A stretch of 64,000 nt of DNA from positions 124,001-188,000 of the forward strand of contig CXTY01000013.1 in NCBI GenBank assembly GCA_001404055.1. Direction: 5' to 3'. The notes under the pieces are model-generated. The model saw only the letters and a list, made by a program, of their open reading frames with translations, did not search any database and was not told the origin of the DNA. Within the stretch, counting starts at the first letter, position 1, and the number at the start of each line of letters is the position of its first letter. Source of the stretch: Roseibium album. Its GTDB lineage: Bacteria; Pseudomonadota; Alphaproteobacteria; Rhizobiales; Stappiaceae. Below, one piece after another: positions 40,296-51,644 of this stretch. The translations under genes were made by a program, and so were the position numbers.

Positions 40296-40675
40296 CGCGG
40301 CAGTACAAGCCTGTAATTTTGAGGTGATTGACCATGTACACTGTCACGCGCCCGAATAATAACTTCTGAAACGTCGTCAGGTACTTCAACGCCTGACAAG
40401 GAACGGGTGAACGGTTGCTCTTGGACGTGGGGGTGCAAGAGCACCCGTTCTCCCAATAACTCACCACTTGGTGTGTAGACCTGCCACAAGTCTGCATAAT
40501 GATCCCAGCCGGTGTCGCCATGCCTCAATGTTACTGAGAAGGTCCAGCGATCCCCGGACATCCGCGCGGTCGCAGTGGTGATTTCGACGTCGCCAGCGAT
40601 TGCTGGCTCTGGGGAATACATGAAGGTAATCAATGCAAGAAAACTCAGAGTGTACTTTGTAAGATTCATCTGCAT
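40292..40675 (-). CDS. Hypothetical exported protein
   Basis: A 127-residue protein with a Sec signal peptide (MQMNLTKYTLSFLALITFMY, cut near AIA|GD), followed by a beta-rich domain (VEITTATARMSGDRWTFSVTL, then RHGDTGWDHYADLWQVYTPSG and LPHP-like HPHVQEQPFTRSLSGVEVP). I do not recognise the family; similar small periplasmic proteins occur across alphaproteobacteria. Two ATG codons lie close together; the first has GGAG at suitable distance. It overlaps the marC stop by 4 bp in convergent orientation. Confidence 0.82.
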   Translation of the reverse strand: MQMNLTKYTLSFLALITFMYSPEPAIAGDVEITTATARMSGDRWTFSVTLRHGDTGWDHYADLWQVYTPSGELLGERVLLHPHVQEQPFTRSLSGVEVPDDVSEVIIRARDSVHGQSPQNYRLVLPR

Positions 40676-40803
40676 CCAAACTCCGCTTGGTATTTGACAT
40701 TGCCATCATCCCAGAGGACGGGAGCTTGATCATAGTCACGAATGCGTCATAGGCTCGCGCTCAACTTAAACTGTCAGATTCTTTTACGTTAACGGGGGCA
40801 CTA

Positions 40804-41760
40804 ATGGCCGGGCACGGATCAAAAAAAGTGATTTATGCAGCATTGGTAGGCAATTCGCTGATTGCGGTCACAAAATTTGCTGCGGCTGCCTATACAGGAT
40901 CCTCGGCGATGCTCTCAGAAGGTATCCATTCGCTTGTTGATACAGGAAACCAGGGCCTGCTTCTCTACGGTCTCAAGAGATCAAAACAACCAGCGGACAA
41001 ACGGCACCCGTTTGGTTATGGCGCGGAGCTATATTTCTGGTCGTTTGTGGTCGCAATTCTGATCTTCGCGGTTGGTTCAGGTGTTTCGATTTATGAGGGT
41101 ATTCAGAAGGTATTGCATCCGCACCCGGTCTCTAGCCCATATATCGCTTATATTGTTTTGGGTTGTGCCATGGTCTTTGAAGCAGTTGCCTGGTGGATTG
41201 CCTACAAAGAATTTAATCAGGCGCGCGGCAAAAAATCGGTCTTCGCAGCAGTGCGCGACAGCAAGGATCCAACTGTCTTTACAGTGCTTTTTGAAGACAG
41301 TGCGGCCATGCTTGGACTTGTTGTCGCATTCTTGGGCCTATTGGGTGTTCAGTACCTGGGACTTGCATGGCTTGACGGGGCTGCGTCGATCCTGATCGGT
41401 GTCATTCTGGCGGGAACCGCTGCATTGCTTGCTTATGAAACAAAGGGGCTTCTTATTGGTGAAGGGGCTTCCCCTGAAGTCCTCGTAAAAATCGGTTCCA
41501 TAATTAGCGCCACGCCCGCCATCAGCAACCTAAATGAAATCAGGACATTGCATCGCGGTCCCCAGGACATATTGCTGGCACTATCTGTCGACTTCATCGA
41601 TGAAATTACTGCCGGCACTGTAGAAGAAACCATTTATTCGCTTGAGCGTACGATCAAGATGGAGATGCCAGCGGTTACACGTCTCTTCATAGAGGTTCAA
41701 GCGAAAGAGCATCATGAAGAGATGCTTTCGGAAGAAATTGCAGCACAGGCGCCTCGTTAG
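40804..41760 (+). CDS. Cation diffusion facilitator (CDF) family transporter
   Basis: A 318-residue CDF protein with six membrane helices and a cytoplasmic C-terminal domain. The metal-site helix is SSAMLSEGIHSLVDTGNQGLL (an HxxxD in place of the DxxxD of FieF), followed by RHPFGYGAELYFWSF. This pattern is of the SLC30A9-like branch, whose members have been linked to zinc, manganese or cobalt. The C-terminal domain (ILLALSVDFIDEITAGTVEET) lacks the His-rich loop of some zinc exporters. It starts 129 bp after the convergent gene and is followed by a DksA-like zinc finger gene. Confidence 0.9.
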   Translation: MAGHGSKKVIYAALVGNSLIAVTKFAAAAYTGSSAMLSEGIHSLVDTGNQGLLLYGLKRSKQPADKRHPFGYGAELYFWSFVVAILIFAVGSGVSIYEGIQKVLHPHPVSSPYIAYIVLGCAMVFEAVAWWIAYKEFNQARGKKSVFAAVRDSKDPTVFTVLFEDSAAMLGLVVAFLGLLGVQYLGLAWLDGAASILIGVILAGTAALLAYETKGLLIGEGASPEVLVKIGSIISATPAISNLNEIRTLHRGPQDILLALSVDFIDEITAGTVEETIYSLERTIKMEMPAVTRLFIEVQAKEHHEEMLSEEIAAQAPR

Positions 41761-41823
41761 AAATTTTCTGCTCAACTTGCGCAACCTTTCAGCCTTCGTC
41801 ATTCTTTGAACTGGAGGATGGCG

Positions 41824-42156
41824 ATGCCAATGAGCGAAAAAGACGCACTTTCGACCTTGCAAAATCTTAAATCCGAACTCGAGGCGCTAAGTGAAATTTC
41901 TCAGGAAGCGCGGGCGACAGTAACGCTCGACCAGCAATCTGTCGGTCGATTGTCTCGAATGGATGCGCTTCAAGGACAAGCGATGGCACAGGCGGCCGAG
42001 CGACATCGCCGCGCGGACATTCAGCGAATTGACGCCGCGCTTCGGCGTTTAGATGATGATGAATACGGCTATTGCGTTGAATGTGGGGAAGAGATTGCTG
42101 CCAAGCGTCTGGAAGTCGACCCTGCTGCAGCATTTTGCATCAAGTGCGCGCGCTAG
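41824..42156 (+). CDS. TraR/DksA-family zinc-finger protein
   Basis: A 110-residue protein with a C-terminal four-Cys zinc finger (C84, C87, C105, C108: CVECG...CIKCA) after a coiled-coil (about 5-75). The coiled-coil tip (RLSRMDALQGQAMAQ) is the DksA-like acidic tip region, in the short TraR-like form. Such proteins act in the RNA polymerase secondary channel. The ATG at 41824 is chosen because GGAGG lies at the right distance; two other ATGs in frame are close by. Its 3' end overlaps the convergent Cys-rich gene by 17 bp. Confidence 0.85.
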   Translation: MPMSEKDALSTLQNLKSELEALSEISQEARATVTLDQQSVGRLSRMDALQGQAMAQAAERHRRADIQRIDAALRRLDDDEYGYCVECGEEIAAKRLEVDPAAAFCIKCAR

Positions 42157-42679
42157 TGTTTTCTGTCACGTGATGACGCAGGCTGCGCAGGAACGTTGCG
42201 ACCTTTCTTGAAACTTCGTCGATTGGATACATTTTCAGGCTCGTTTCAGACCAAGCTATTTCGGGATCAAGATCCTGCTCGTAACCGTCAGCCGCACTAT
42301 TCTCATCACAGGTCAAGGGGAGCTGGCGGGCAGACCTGAGAAGAAGGAGCTGTTCGTGGATGCGGCGAAGAACTGAAAGCGCTGATCCCATTCGTTCTGT
42401 CAAGGCAGGGTCGTTTCTCCAACTCTTTCCATTGAAAACCTCCTGGGTGATGCGCTGACCTGCACCGTGGCAATTGTAAGTGATGCAGCCTTTGAAACCC
42501 ATCGCCTCCCTGTTGTCGAAGATGCTGCATTTGCCCGAATTTTCGAGGCTTGGGCAGACAACTCCTGCAGCTTTGTCGATTGCAAAAGATTCAGATTTGT
42601 CGAATGCAAATACTACGCAGCAAAGAGCAGCGCAGGATGGACAATCTGGTTCTAGATCAATCACGCACTTCGAAGACAT
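42140..42679 (-). CDS. Cys-rich conserved hypothetical protein (YkgJ-like N-terminus)
   Basis: A 179-residue protein with nine Cys in its first 70 residues: C5, C13, C16, C20, C21, C42, C51, C65 and C70. The cluster CPSCAALCC, the segment KAAGVVCPSL and GFKGCITYNCHGAGQRITQE resemble zinc/iron-chelating YkgJ-type leaders. It may bind a metal or a cluster. The second half is helical and charged with no recognised domain. The ATG at 42679 was chosen over a TTG three codons upstream. It is positioned only 31 bp after the T tract of the guaA terminator, on the same strand. Confidence 0.78.
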   Translation of the reverse strand: MSSKCVIDLEPDCPSCAALCCVVFAFDKSESFAIDKAAGVVCPSLENSGKCSIFDNREAMGFKGCITYNCHGAGQRITQEVFNGKSWRNDPALTERMGSALSVLRRIHEQLLLLRSARQLPLTCDENSAADGYEQDLDPEIAWSETSLKMYPIDEVSRKVATFLRSLRHHVTENTSART

Positions 42680-42710
42680 TCGTTGCAACAGCTGCCTTTA
42701 CCGTCTGATT

Positions 42711-42753
42711 AAAAAAAAAGGCCGCGAAATGCCGGTAAGGAACATTCGCAGCC
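42711..42753 (-). terminator. Rho-independent terminator of guaA
   Basis: On the minus strand, GGCTGCGAATG pairs with CATTTCGCGGCC (11 pairs, one bulge, one wobble) around an 11-nt loop, directly followed by nine T residues. Confidence 0.88.
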
Positions 42754-42765
42754 GCCATATGCTTG

Positions 42766-44322
42766 TTATTCCCACTCAATGGTGCCGGGCGGTTTGGAGG
42801 TGATGTCGTAGGTCACCCGGTTGATTCCCTGCACTTCATTGATAATCCGGGTAGCCGTTTCACCGAGAAATTCGTGCGTGAATGGGTAATAGTCTGCAGT
42901 CATACCATCGACAGAAGTAACTGCTCTGAGCGCGCAGGCATAATCGTAAGTGCGGCCATCGCCCATAACGCCCACGGTTCGCACTGGCAATATCGCGACA
43001 AATGCCTGCCAAATTTCATCGTAAAGACCGTGTTTACGGATCTGATCAATGTAGACAGCGTCAGCCAGGCGAAGGATTTCGAGTTTGTTTTTCGTGATTT
43101 CTCCAGGGCATCGGATCGCGAGGCCTGGTCCTGGAAACGGATGTCGTCCGATGAAACTGGCCGGAAGTCCAAGTTCTCGTCCAAGGGCCCTCACCTCATC
43201 CTTGAAGAGTTCCCGAAGTGGTTCGACGAGTTTCAAGCCCATCTTTTCCGGCAGTCCCCCAACATTGTGGTGAGACTTGATTGTGACCGAGGGACCACCA
43301 GAAAAACTGACGCTTTCAATTACGTCAGGATACAAGGTGCCCTGGGCGAGAAACTCTGCGCCTTCAATCTCGTTGGCGTATTTCTGGAATACATCGATAA
43401 ACAGGCGGCCAATTGTTTTGCGTTTCTGTTCCGGATCAGAAACACCTTCCAGCTCACCAAGAAACAGATCGGATTCATCTGCGTGGATCAAGGGAATGTT
43501 GTAGTGGTCCCTGAACATGGAGACGACTTCATCCGCTTCATTCAAACGAAGCAATCCATGGTCTACAAAAACACATGTGAGCTGATCGCCGATTGCTTCG
43601 TGGATCAGAACCGCTGCAACGGAACTGTCGACTCCGCCGGAAAGGCCGCAGATTACGTTCTTGTCGCCAACTTGTTCGCGGATTTTTGCAATAGCATCTT
43701 CCCGGTAGGCCCCCATTGTCCAGTCGCCGGTGAAGCCAGCTAGTCGAACAAAATTCTCATAGAGTTTCTTGCCGTTTGGCGTGTGGTGAACTTCCGGATG
43801 AAACTGCACCGCAAAGAAATTACGGTTCATGTCTGCCGTGATCGCAAAAGGTGCGTTCGGAGAGGTTCCATAGACGTCGAACCCTGGCGCAATTTCGCTG
43901 ACATGATCGCCGTGGCTCATCCAGACCTGTTCGCGTTCTTCTTCGAACCAGCCTTCAAGGAGCGATGACTTTTTGTCATTTGGGACTACGAATGCACGAC
44001 CATACTCAGCAGTACTGTGCCCTCTTTCTACCTTTCCGCCCAGAATGTGCATCATGACCTGCTGGCCGTAGCAAATCCCAAGAACAGGAATACCGAGGTC
44101 GAAAACTGTCTTGGGCGGCATCGGGGCGCCTTCGTCAAAAACCGAAGAAGGGCCACCAGACAATATTACGGCCTTCGGCTTGAAATCTGCCAGAAAAGCG
44201 TCCGTAACATTTTGAAAGGGGTGGATTTCGCAATAGACATTCAGTTCACGAAGGCGCCGGGCGATAAGCTGGGTTACCTGAGAACCGAAGTCGACGATAA
44301 GAAGGCGGTCATGCTGTGTCAT
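42766..44322 (-). CDS. guaA: GMP synthase (glutamine-hydrolysing)
   Basis: A 518-residue enzyme making GMP from XMP, ATP and glutamine. The class I amidotransferase domain has the Cys84 nucleophile in [10 protein letters not shown] and the His/Glu of [11 protein letters not shown]. The PP-loop ATP pyrophosphatase domain has [14 protein letters not shown]. The dimerisation domain ends in [18 protein letters not shown], the standard C-terminus. It is the last gene of a minus-strand run with rsmB and guaB, except for the Cys-rich gene after its terminator. Confidence 0.98.
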   Translation of the reverse strand: MTQHDRLLIVDFGSQVTQLIARRLRELNVYCEIHPFQNVTDAFLADFKPKAVILSGGPSSVFDEGAPMPPKTVFDLGIPVLGICYGQQVMMHILGGKVERGHSTAEYGRAFVVPNDKKSSLLEGWFEEEREQVWMSHGDHVSEIAPGFDVYGTSPNAPFAITADMNRNFFAVQFHPEVHHTPNGKKLYENFVRLAGFTGDWTMGAYREDAIAKIREQVGDKNVICGLSGGVDSSVAAVLIHEAIGDQLTCVFVDHGLLRLNEADEVVSMFRDHYNIPLIHADESDLFLGELEGVSDPEQKRKTIGRLFIDVFQKYANEIEGAEFLAQGTLYPDVIESVSFSGGPSVTIKSHHNVGGLPEKMGLKLVEPLRELFKDEVRALGRELGLPASFIGRHPFPGPGLAIRCPGEITKNKLEILRLADAVYIDQIRKHGLYDEIWQAFVAILPVRTVGVMGDGRTYDYACALRAVTSVDGMTADYYPFTHEFLGETATRIINEVQGINRVTYDITSKPPGTIEWE

Positions 44323-44588
44323 GGCCAGCTTCTAACCGGTCTTTCATCCAAATTGAACCAGAATTTCGCGCGCTTTTGCACTCAGCACCAGAAAAATTCG
44401 AGTCAAAACCATTCTTGCAGACAATTGCGGTGCTGCATTGCGCAACAAATATCAGCGGACAAGCTGTGTACGGCTGAAATTCGCTTTTGACCCCTGCCCC
44501 CGGTCTACATAGGTTAAAGGAAACGCATGCGCCTCGTTGTATTGAGCGCACATGAAGTAGACGGGTTCATGAGGATACCGGAAGTCAT

Positions 44589-45776
44589 ATGACTGCAGCT
44601 GCCCGTAAAGCATTCGACGAAGCCGTGGCCCTGGAAAATTCCGGTGATTTGGACATGGCTTTGGTTGCTTACCTCAAAGCACAAGAACTCTCGCCGCAAG
44701 ATACCGAAATTGCATACCGGACCGCTTCAGCGCTTCTTCAGGCCGGTTTTCTGGAAGAGGCGCAATCACAACTGCGCCGTATCGTTTTTTCTGAACCCGA
44801 TCACTTGAAAGCGCGTTCAAGCCTTGGCAATTGCCAACTTCTCATGGGCGATCATGCAAACGCATCATTGAATTTCAAGGAAATCCTTGAACAGGAACCA
44901 AACAGTCGAAACGCTCTGTTTGGACTCGCTACCGTGAAGCTCAATGAAGGGAACGCCGGCGAAGCAGAGGTATTGTCCCGAAGATTGCTGGAACATCTTC
45001 CAGACTCAACTGCTGCCCTCTCCCTTTTTGCCGAGAGCCAGGCCAAAACGAGTCAGACGGTGTCGGCAATCGCGACTTATCGCAAGGTGCTTAAATCTGA
45101 TCAAAATTATACGCCCGCACTTTTGGGGCTGTCTGAAACGCTCTTGCTCGGGAAGCGTTACGACGAGGTTATTCGTCATACAATCAGAGCGAGTCAGCTA
45201 ACACCAAAGGACCCTCGACCGCTGGAACTGCTAGCAGATGCGCTCAGTGGCAAGGGGGACCTGGAAGATGCTTATGAAGCAGCTGAGGCTGCGTTCAAGC
45301 TGGGATCCAGATCTGTGTTTGCGCTCGTCCGCCTAAGTGTCCTTTCGCGGAAGCTCGGCAATTACACTTCGGCGCTAAAATATGCACTCGCCGCACATGA
45401 TGTGGATAACAGCGCCCATGAGCCATTCAACGCCCTCGGGACTGCGCTCGCCTCTTTGAAACACGCGAAAAAGGCCAGAGCAGTTTTGACTGTAAAAGCA
45501 GGACAAGGCCTGGACGGAGATATTCGGACCTTTGTCGAAAGTCTTGTTGAGAGCGACACAGGCAATGTTAAGCCAGAAGCGTCCTCTTCAAAAAAGACGG
45601 AAACGTCGCCCAAGCGTAGAACGTCGCTGAAGAGGGCTTCCGACGACACGTTGACTGCAGAAGAAGACGAAAATTCAAGAATTCACCAAAAGCAGCCGGC
45701 TGGCAACGTTTCTGAAGACGAGTTTCAATTGCCAAATGTACTCGGTCTCAGCAGGCAGGACAGATCCAAGGCATAG
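44589..45776 (+). CDS. TPR-repeat protein
   Basis: A 395-residue protein made of about eight tetratricopeptide repeats from residue 1 to about 320 (for example LENSGDLDMALVAYLKAQEL, then AGFLEEAQSQLRRIVFSEPD and SALKYALAAHDVDNSAHEPF). The last 70 residues are polar and charged (SSSKKTETSPKRRTSLKRAS, EEDENSRIH) and probably disordered. There is no signal peptide, so it is expected in the cytoplasm as a protein-binding scaffold. It lies alone on the plus strand, between the convergent rsmB and the divergent guaA. Partner unknown. Confidence 0.88.
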   Translation: MTAAARKAFDEAVALENSGDLDMALVAYLKAQELSPQDTEIAYRTASALLQAGFLEEAQSQLRRIVFSEPDHLKARSSLGNCQLLMGDHANASLNFKEILEQEPNSRNALFGLATVKLNEGNAGEAEVLSRRLLEHLPDSTAALSLFAESQAKTSQTVSAIATYRKVLKSDQNYTPALLGLSETLLLGKRYDEVIRHTIRASQLTPKDPRPLELLADALSGKGDLEDAYEAAEAAFKLGSRSVFALVRLSVLSRKLGNYTSALKYALAAHDVDNSAHEPFNALGTALASLKHAKKARAVLTVKAGQGLDGDIRTFVESLVESDTGNVKPEASSSKKTETSPKRRTSLKRASDDTLTAEEDENSRIHQKQPAGNVSEDEFQLPNVLGLSRQDRSKA

Positions 45777-45802
45777 GTTTCAAACCGCCGTCAGTAGAAC
45801 AA

Positions 45803-47095
45803 TCAGGCTTTTCTCTCAAAGAGCGCGATGAAGAACCCATCTGTCGATGTTGAAGCAGGTGTCAGCAGCAGGTCGCCACGTTCCGATGCATATCTAGGCG
45901 TATCTTTGTCCGGCAGGTTCTTTTTCCAAACGTCCAATGCAGAAACTGACTGGAAATCCGGATTGTTTTCAAGAAACCAACTTGCCTGCTCCTGGTTTTC
46001 TTTCGCCAGAACAGAGCAAGTAACATAAACGAGGCGGCCACCCGGTTTAACGTATTTGCTCGCGTTTTCGAGCACATGCCGCTGATCCTGGACACGATCC
46101 GTCAGTGCCCTTTCTGCCAATCGCCATTTTGAATCCGGCCTGCGCCGCCAAACTCCGGTCCCGGTGCATGGCGCATCGATGAAGACCAAATTCATCTGAC
46201 CTTCGAGGTCATCAAGCGTGCTGCTGGCAGGGTCTCGAACCTGAATGTTTCGTACACCAGCGCGTTGCAGCCGTTCATGTATGGGCGCCAAACGCAGACG
46301 ATCCGCATCATAGGCGTAAAGCTGACCCTTGTTTTGCATGGAAGCTGCCAGCGCGAGGGTCTTTCCGCCGCCGCCTGCGCAATAGTCCAGTACCTGTTCA
46401 CCTGGCTGAGCCTGTGCCAACAAGGCGACAAGCTGGCTCGCTTCGTCCTGAAGTTCAAACCAACCTTTGCGATAACCTTCTTCTGCCTGGATGTGCGGCA
46501 TACGTGCCATGCCAGGTTTAGCCAAAATACGAACGCCAACAGGCGACAGTTCTGCAGCAACTGCGCCCGTGTGAGCGAGGCGTTTCAAAACCTTTTCACG
46601 ATCGGATTTCAGTGTGTTGGTTCTAAGGTCCACAGGCGCACGAGTAGCAAGCGCCCTTCCCTCCTCGATCGCATTGTCGCCAAAGACTGCCTCGAAGTCC
46701 GGCCATAACCAACTTGGTACATCCGCCTGGTCGGATGGCTTTGGCGCGTCAGTCTGATCGCTTGATAGATTGCCGGTTTCATCCTCGGTGAGTGGATCGG
46801 GTGCATGGCGGTCATTCGCAATCGCTTCAGACAACTTTTCCAGCGAATTGCCCCAGGTGATGACGTATGTCGCGAGCGCGAGTGAGCGCGGCGCGTCTCC
46901 ATGCATTCTTGCACCAAGAGATGCTTTGTTTCGCAAGGAATCAAACACAAGATTGCCAATGGCCGTCCGGTCACCAGAGCCGGCAAATCGATGCGCTGCC
47001 CCCCATTCCTTGAGAGCGATCTGAACCGGCCTGTGGCGGGTTTCCACCTCGGTCAGTACTTCGATTGCCGCCGAAAGGCGCCCGCCGTCTTTCAT
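45803..47095 (-). CDS. rsmB: RsmB/NOP-family 16S rRNA m5C methyltransferase
   Basis: A 430-residue SAM-dependent methyltransferase with an N-terminal NusB-like helical domain and a C-terminal catalytic domain. The two key Cys are in FIDAPCTGTGVWRRRPD (nucleophile-region) and VYVTCSVLAKENQEQ, and VLDYCAGGGGKTLALAA is the SAM loop. It is expected to methylate cytidine-967 of 16S rRNA; the assignment to RsmB rather than another NOP member is by length and architecture. AAGGGATC precedes the ATG. It lies 49 bp after guaB. Confidence 0.92.
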   Translation of the reverse strand: MKDGGRLSAAIEVLTEVETRHRPVQIALKEWGAAHRFAGSGDRTAIGNLVFDSLRNKASLGARMHGDAPRSLALATYVITWGNSLEKLSEAIANDRHAPDPLTEDETGNLSSDQTDAPKPSDQADVPSWLWPDFEAVFGDNAIEEGRALATRAPVDLRTNTLKSDREKVLKRLAHTGAVAAELSPVGVRILAKPGMARMPHIQAEEGYRKGWFELQDEASQLVALLAQAQPGEQVLDYCAGGGGKTLALAASMQNKGQLYAYDADRLRLAPIHERLQRAGVRNIQVRDPASSTLDDLEGQMNLVFIDAPCTGTGVWRRRPDSKWRLAERALTDRVQDQRHVLENASKYVKPGGRLVYVTCSVLAKENQEQASWFLENNPDFQSVSALDVWKKNLPDKDTPRYASERGDLLLTPASTSTDGFFIALFERKA

Positions 47096-47144
47096 GATGA
47101 TCCCTTGATACCGTTCTGATCCTGCATAACCGCAAGAAGGTGTT

Positions 47145-48698
<1,554 letters not shown>

Positions 48699-48856
48699 CT
48701 AGCATCTATCGAGTCGCTTCGGCTGTGCCGGAGAAGTTGGCGCGGGTCAATAACATGCGGGTGACAGAAAGAAAAGAGCCTTGCACGTCTCTGCCAATCG
48801 GCTGTTCAAAACTTCTCTGTTCCGCGTAGGGCAGTAAATAGTGTTTGAGCGGAGGC

Positions 48857-49564
48857 TTATTCAGGCTCCAGGTCGGTGCCACGAAACCCTTTCGCAATCA
48901 CGTATAGTTCCGGACTTTCCTTGCGACTAGCAGGTGGTTTCAGATGCGCCACTGTCTTGAAATCGCGTTTAAGTTCTCTCAGTAATTCGTTTTCCGTTCC
49001 GCCACGGAAGACTTTCGACAGAAACGAACCACCAGGAACAAGGTTGAGCCGGGCAAAGTCAATAGCGATTTCAAAGAGATGAGTTGTTCGCAGATGATCT
49101 GTCTGCCTGTGCCCGGTCGTGGGTGCAGCCATGTCCGAGAGAACCACGTCCGGTTTGTTACCGCCCAATGCTTCCATCAGCGCAGCTGGAGCATCGTCAT
49201 CCAGGAAATCCTTTTTCAAGAACGTTGCACCTCGAATGTGGTCCATATCCAGATAGTCGATCCCGACGACTTTGGGTGCCTCCAGACTGGACTGAACCCG
49301 CTGCACCGCCACCTGGCACCAGCCACCTGGCGCGCACCCAAGGTCAACCACGCGGTACCCAGGTTTCAGCAGTTTGTGCTTGTCATCTATTTCGATGAGC
49401 TTGTAAGCGGCGCGAGAGCGGTATCCATCTACCTTGGCGCGACGTACATAAGGGTCGTTCAGTTGCCTTTCGAGCCATCTCGTTGAAGACTCGCGTCTTC
49501 CCGCTGAGGTTTTGACCTTTACGTGAAGACCGCGATCACCAGTCCCCTTTTTTGAACGGCTCAT
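48857..49564 (-). CDS. rlmE: 23S rRNA (uridine-2552 2'-O) methyltransferase
   Basis: A 235-residue RrmJ/FtsJ enzyme. The SAM site is [17 protein letters not shown], with [21 protein letters not shown] and [15 protein letters not shown] carrying the K-D-K-E catalytic residues. It has a basic N-terminal extension ([20 protein letters not shown]). Its ATG overlaps the ppx stop (ATGA), so translation is coupled. RlmE acts on the 23S A-loop late in 50S assembly. A 210-bp gap then leads to guaB. Confidence 0.95.
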   Translation of the reverse strand: MSRSKKGTGDRGLHVKVKTSAGRRESSTRWLERQLNDPYVRRAKVDGYRSRAAYKLIEIDDKHKLLKPGYRVVDLGCAPGGWCQVAVQRVQSSLEAPKVVGIDYLDMDHIRGATFLKKDFLDDDAPAALMEALGGNKPDVVLSDMAAPTTGHRQTDHLRTTHLFEIAIDFARLNLVPGGSFLSKVFRGGTENELLRELKRDFKTVAHLKPPASRKESPELYVIAKGFRGTDLEPE

Positions 49565-51279
49565 ACTCGTTTCCTCTGGCGATTACCACGGTGGCGATAG
49601 CCAGACCTCTTATGGGCCCAAACACCGTCGGCAGCCATTAATTCTGTCAATATTCCCTCGCGAAGGCCCCTGTCTGCGACACGGAGTTTGGAGCATGTCC
49701 ATCGACGCCTGATCGCCTCCAGGATGGCGCACCCTGCCAGAACAAGATCGGCTCGGTCAGCTCCAATGCAGGGATTTTCCACGCGGGCCTCATAGGGCAT
49801 ATCACGAAGCTGATCAATCATTTTGGAAACTTCTTCATCCCTCAGCCAGGTTCCATCAACGCGGCGCCTGTCATAGCGCTTCAATCCGAGATGAACACCT
49901 GCGAGAGTTGTGACAGTTCCGGACGTGCCGAGCATGTGAACCCGTCCGGACGCAATAGCTTCTGAAAGATTATCAGAAAGGTTGAATCCGTCGAGATGAT
50001 CACCCGCGTCTTCCACCATGGCTTCAAATATATCCGGCGTTACATGAACGCCTCCATGGCGCTCCGCAAGATTGACCACACCTACTGGAAGTGAAATCCA
50101 GGAGCGAATGAAGCGTGTCAATGCGAACCCACGTGCACCGCAACGATTACGTAAATCCAGCCAGACGATTTCGGAAGATCCACCGCCAATATCGAAAAGA
50201 ATTACACCGTCTGCATCATGAGAAACAAGTGAAGCGCAGCCGGCTACGGCAAGACGCGCTTCGGTCTCTCGGTTGACGACTTCAAGTGCCAAACCGGTTT
50301 CAGCCTGTACGCGGTCGATAAATTCGGCGCCGTTTTCAGCAGCACGGCAAGCTTCTGTTGCGATCAGACGCGACCGCATAACCCCCCTGTCAGCCAGTTT
50401 GCGGTGACAATTTGCAAGTGCGTCAATCGCCCGATCCATCGCAGCATCGCTCAGCCGCCGGTTTGAGCCAACGCCTTCGCCAAGACGTACGATACGGGAA
50501 TAGGCATCAACCACTCTGAAACCGCGTTCTTCCGGTCGCGCGATAAGCAAACGACAATTGTTTGTTCCCAGGTCTAGGGCAGCATAGAGCTGTGATCCGT
50601 TCGTACTCTGTCTTACGGGTTCCCTTGAGTGCGCGTTTCGCATACCGCGCTTATGTTCGCTTTGCGGGTGGGGATGGTGGACCTCTTTACCGCCATTGTT
50701 TTTAGTGCCGCGGCCTCGGATTTCTTCAGGTGCATTGTCAGATTGTTGCACTGGAGGCGATACTTCAGGAACTTGTGTCCCGGCTTGAGCCGGAGTTTGT
50801 TGTGCCGAGACGTTACCAGATTGCCCGCGCCGACGACCACGCCTGCGGGCCGCCTTTTTGCCTTTCAGGCTTGTTACCGTGTCTGACAAAGCTAGCGACG
50901 GTTCGTTTGAACCGTCCGCTACAACACCATTGACGGGTTCAATCGCGCTCTGAGGGCGACGATTCTTCCCACGGCGCCGCTTCTTGCGATGCTTGTTCGA
51001 AGATGTCGTGTTTTCCCCGCTATTCAAAATAGCAGGCGCATTCTGCCCATGTACGACGGTACGGTTTTCAGCAGGAACCGAGACAGACTCAGTACCTTGT
51101 GGTGAATCAAATGCAGAACCATTTGCAACGGCTGCACTTCCACCTTTTGGGCCTTTACCCGACCTGCGCTTGCGCCGCCGTTTATTGGGCCCGCTGGACT
51201 CTGATGGAGTCCTGCTGTTACCGGACGCGTCAGTGGCACCTCGCCTGTTTCCAGGCGGTTCCTGACCTGACTGAGTCAC
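49561..51279 (-). CDS. Ppx/GppA-family phosphatase with long basic N-terminal extension
   Basis: A 572-residue protein. The C-terminal part (from about 231, [17 protein letters not shown], with [13 protein letters not shown] and [17 protein letters not shown]) is a Ppx/GppA ASKHA phosphatase that removes phosphate from pppGpp or polyphosphate. The first 230 residues are low complexity (Gly, Ser, Asn, Pro) with three Arg/Lys clusters: about 32-46 ([16 protein letters not shown]), 95-109 ([16 protein letters not shown]) and 139-152 ([14 protein letters not shown]). Such clusters suit binding of RNA or polyphosphate (inference). The GTG at 51279 has AAAGG upstream; a shorter start (Met213) would give only the catalytic domain. 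It is translationally coupled to rlmE. Confidence 0.88.
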   Translation of the reverse strand: MTQSGQEPPGNRRGATDASGNSRTPSESSGPNKRRRKRRSGKGPKGGSAAVANGSAFDSPQGTESVSVPAENRTVVHGQNAPAILNSGENTTSSNKHRKKRRRGKNRRPQSAIEPVNGVVADGSNEPSLALSDTVTSLKGKKAARRRGRRRGQSGNVSAQQTPAQAGTQVPEVSPPVQQSDNAPEEIRGRGTKNNGGKEVHHPHPQSEHKRGMRNAHSREPVRQSTNGSQLYAALDLGTNNCRLLIARPEERGFRVVDAYSRIVRLGEGVGSNRRLSDAAMDRAIDALANCHRKLADRGVMRSRLIATEACRAAENGAEFIDRVQAETGLALEVVNRETEARLAVAGCASLVSHDADGVILFDIGGGSSEIVWLDLRNRCGARGFALTRFIRSWISLPVGVVNLAERHGGVHVTPDIFEAMVEDAGDHLDGFNLSDNLSEAIASGRVHMLGTSGTVTTLAGVHLGLKRYDRRRVDGTWLRDEEVSKMIDQLRDMPYEARVENPCIGADRADLVLAGCAILEAIRRRWTCSKLRVADRGLREGILTELMAADGVWAHKRSGYRHRGNRQRKRV

Positions 51280-51570
51280 GTATCTTGCCTTTCAGACCCC
51301 AGTGCTCCTGCCTGATTGTAGCGGCGCTACCGGAATCTTCGTCCTTCGTTGAAAAAACTGTAACAGGTTGATCGCCGCTGGAAAAGCTTTCCTTGAAAGG
51401 AAAACAAGTGTCTGAATTGGAAAATGTCGGGACTTGTTCAATTTCTCAAAAAAGTCAAAAACGGCTCTTGCAATGCAGCTGCTGAAAGATGTATATGCGG
51501 CGGATCGATCAGATGTCGCTTGTTTCTAGTATCTGAGGACTGATCGGAGCTCTCTACAGAGCATTGTTAT
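51280..51570. other. Non-coding region between ppx and tRNA-Gln
   Basis: 291 bp with no supported gene. It must carry the promoters of the minus-strand ppx run and of the tRNA. A TTGCAA-18-TATATG sequence facing the tRNA is listed separately. Confidence 0.55.
51468..51497 (+). promoter_or_regulatory. Possible sigma-70-like promoter for tRNA-Gln
   Basis: TTGCAA (51468-51473) and TATATG (51492-51497) with an 18-bp spacer, about 74 bp before the mature tRNA 5' end. Visual match only. Confidence 0.3.
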
Positions 51571-51644
51571 TGGGGAATAGGTTAACGGTAGACCCACGGA
51601 CTCTGACTCCGTTAGTCCTGGTTCGAATCCAGGTTCCCCAGCCA
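51571..51644 (+). tRNA. tRNA-Gln (anticodon CTG)
   Basis: A 74-nt cloverleaf with encoded CCA. The acceptor stem pairs TGGGGAA with TTCCCCA. The anticodon stem ACGGA/TCCGT encloses CTCTGAC, giving anticodon CTG for CAG codons. The T arm is CTGGTTCGAATCCAG, with the invariant TTCGAATC. Discriminator base G precedes CCA. Confidence 0.96.

Noticed and set aside
42763..43743. Long plus-strand open frame of 326 codons
   Set aside because: Lies entirely within guaA on the opposite strand; no recognisable domain; guaA is certain.
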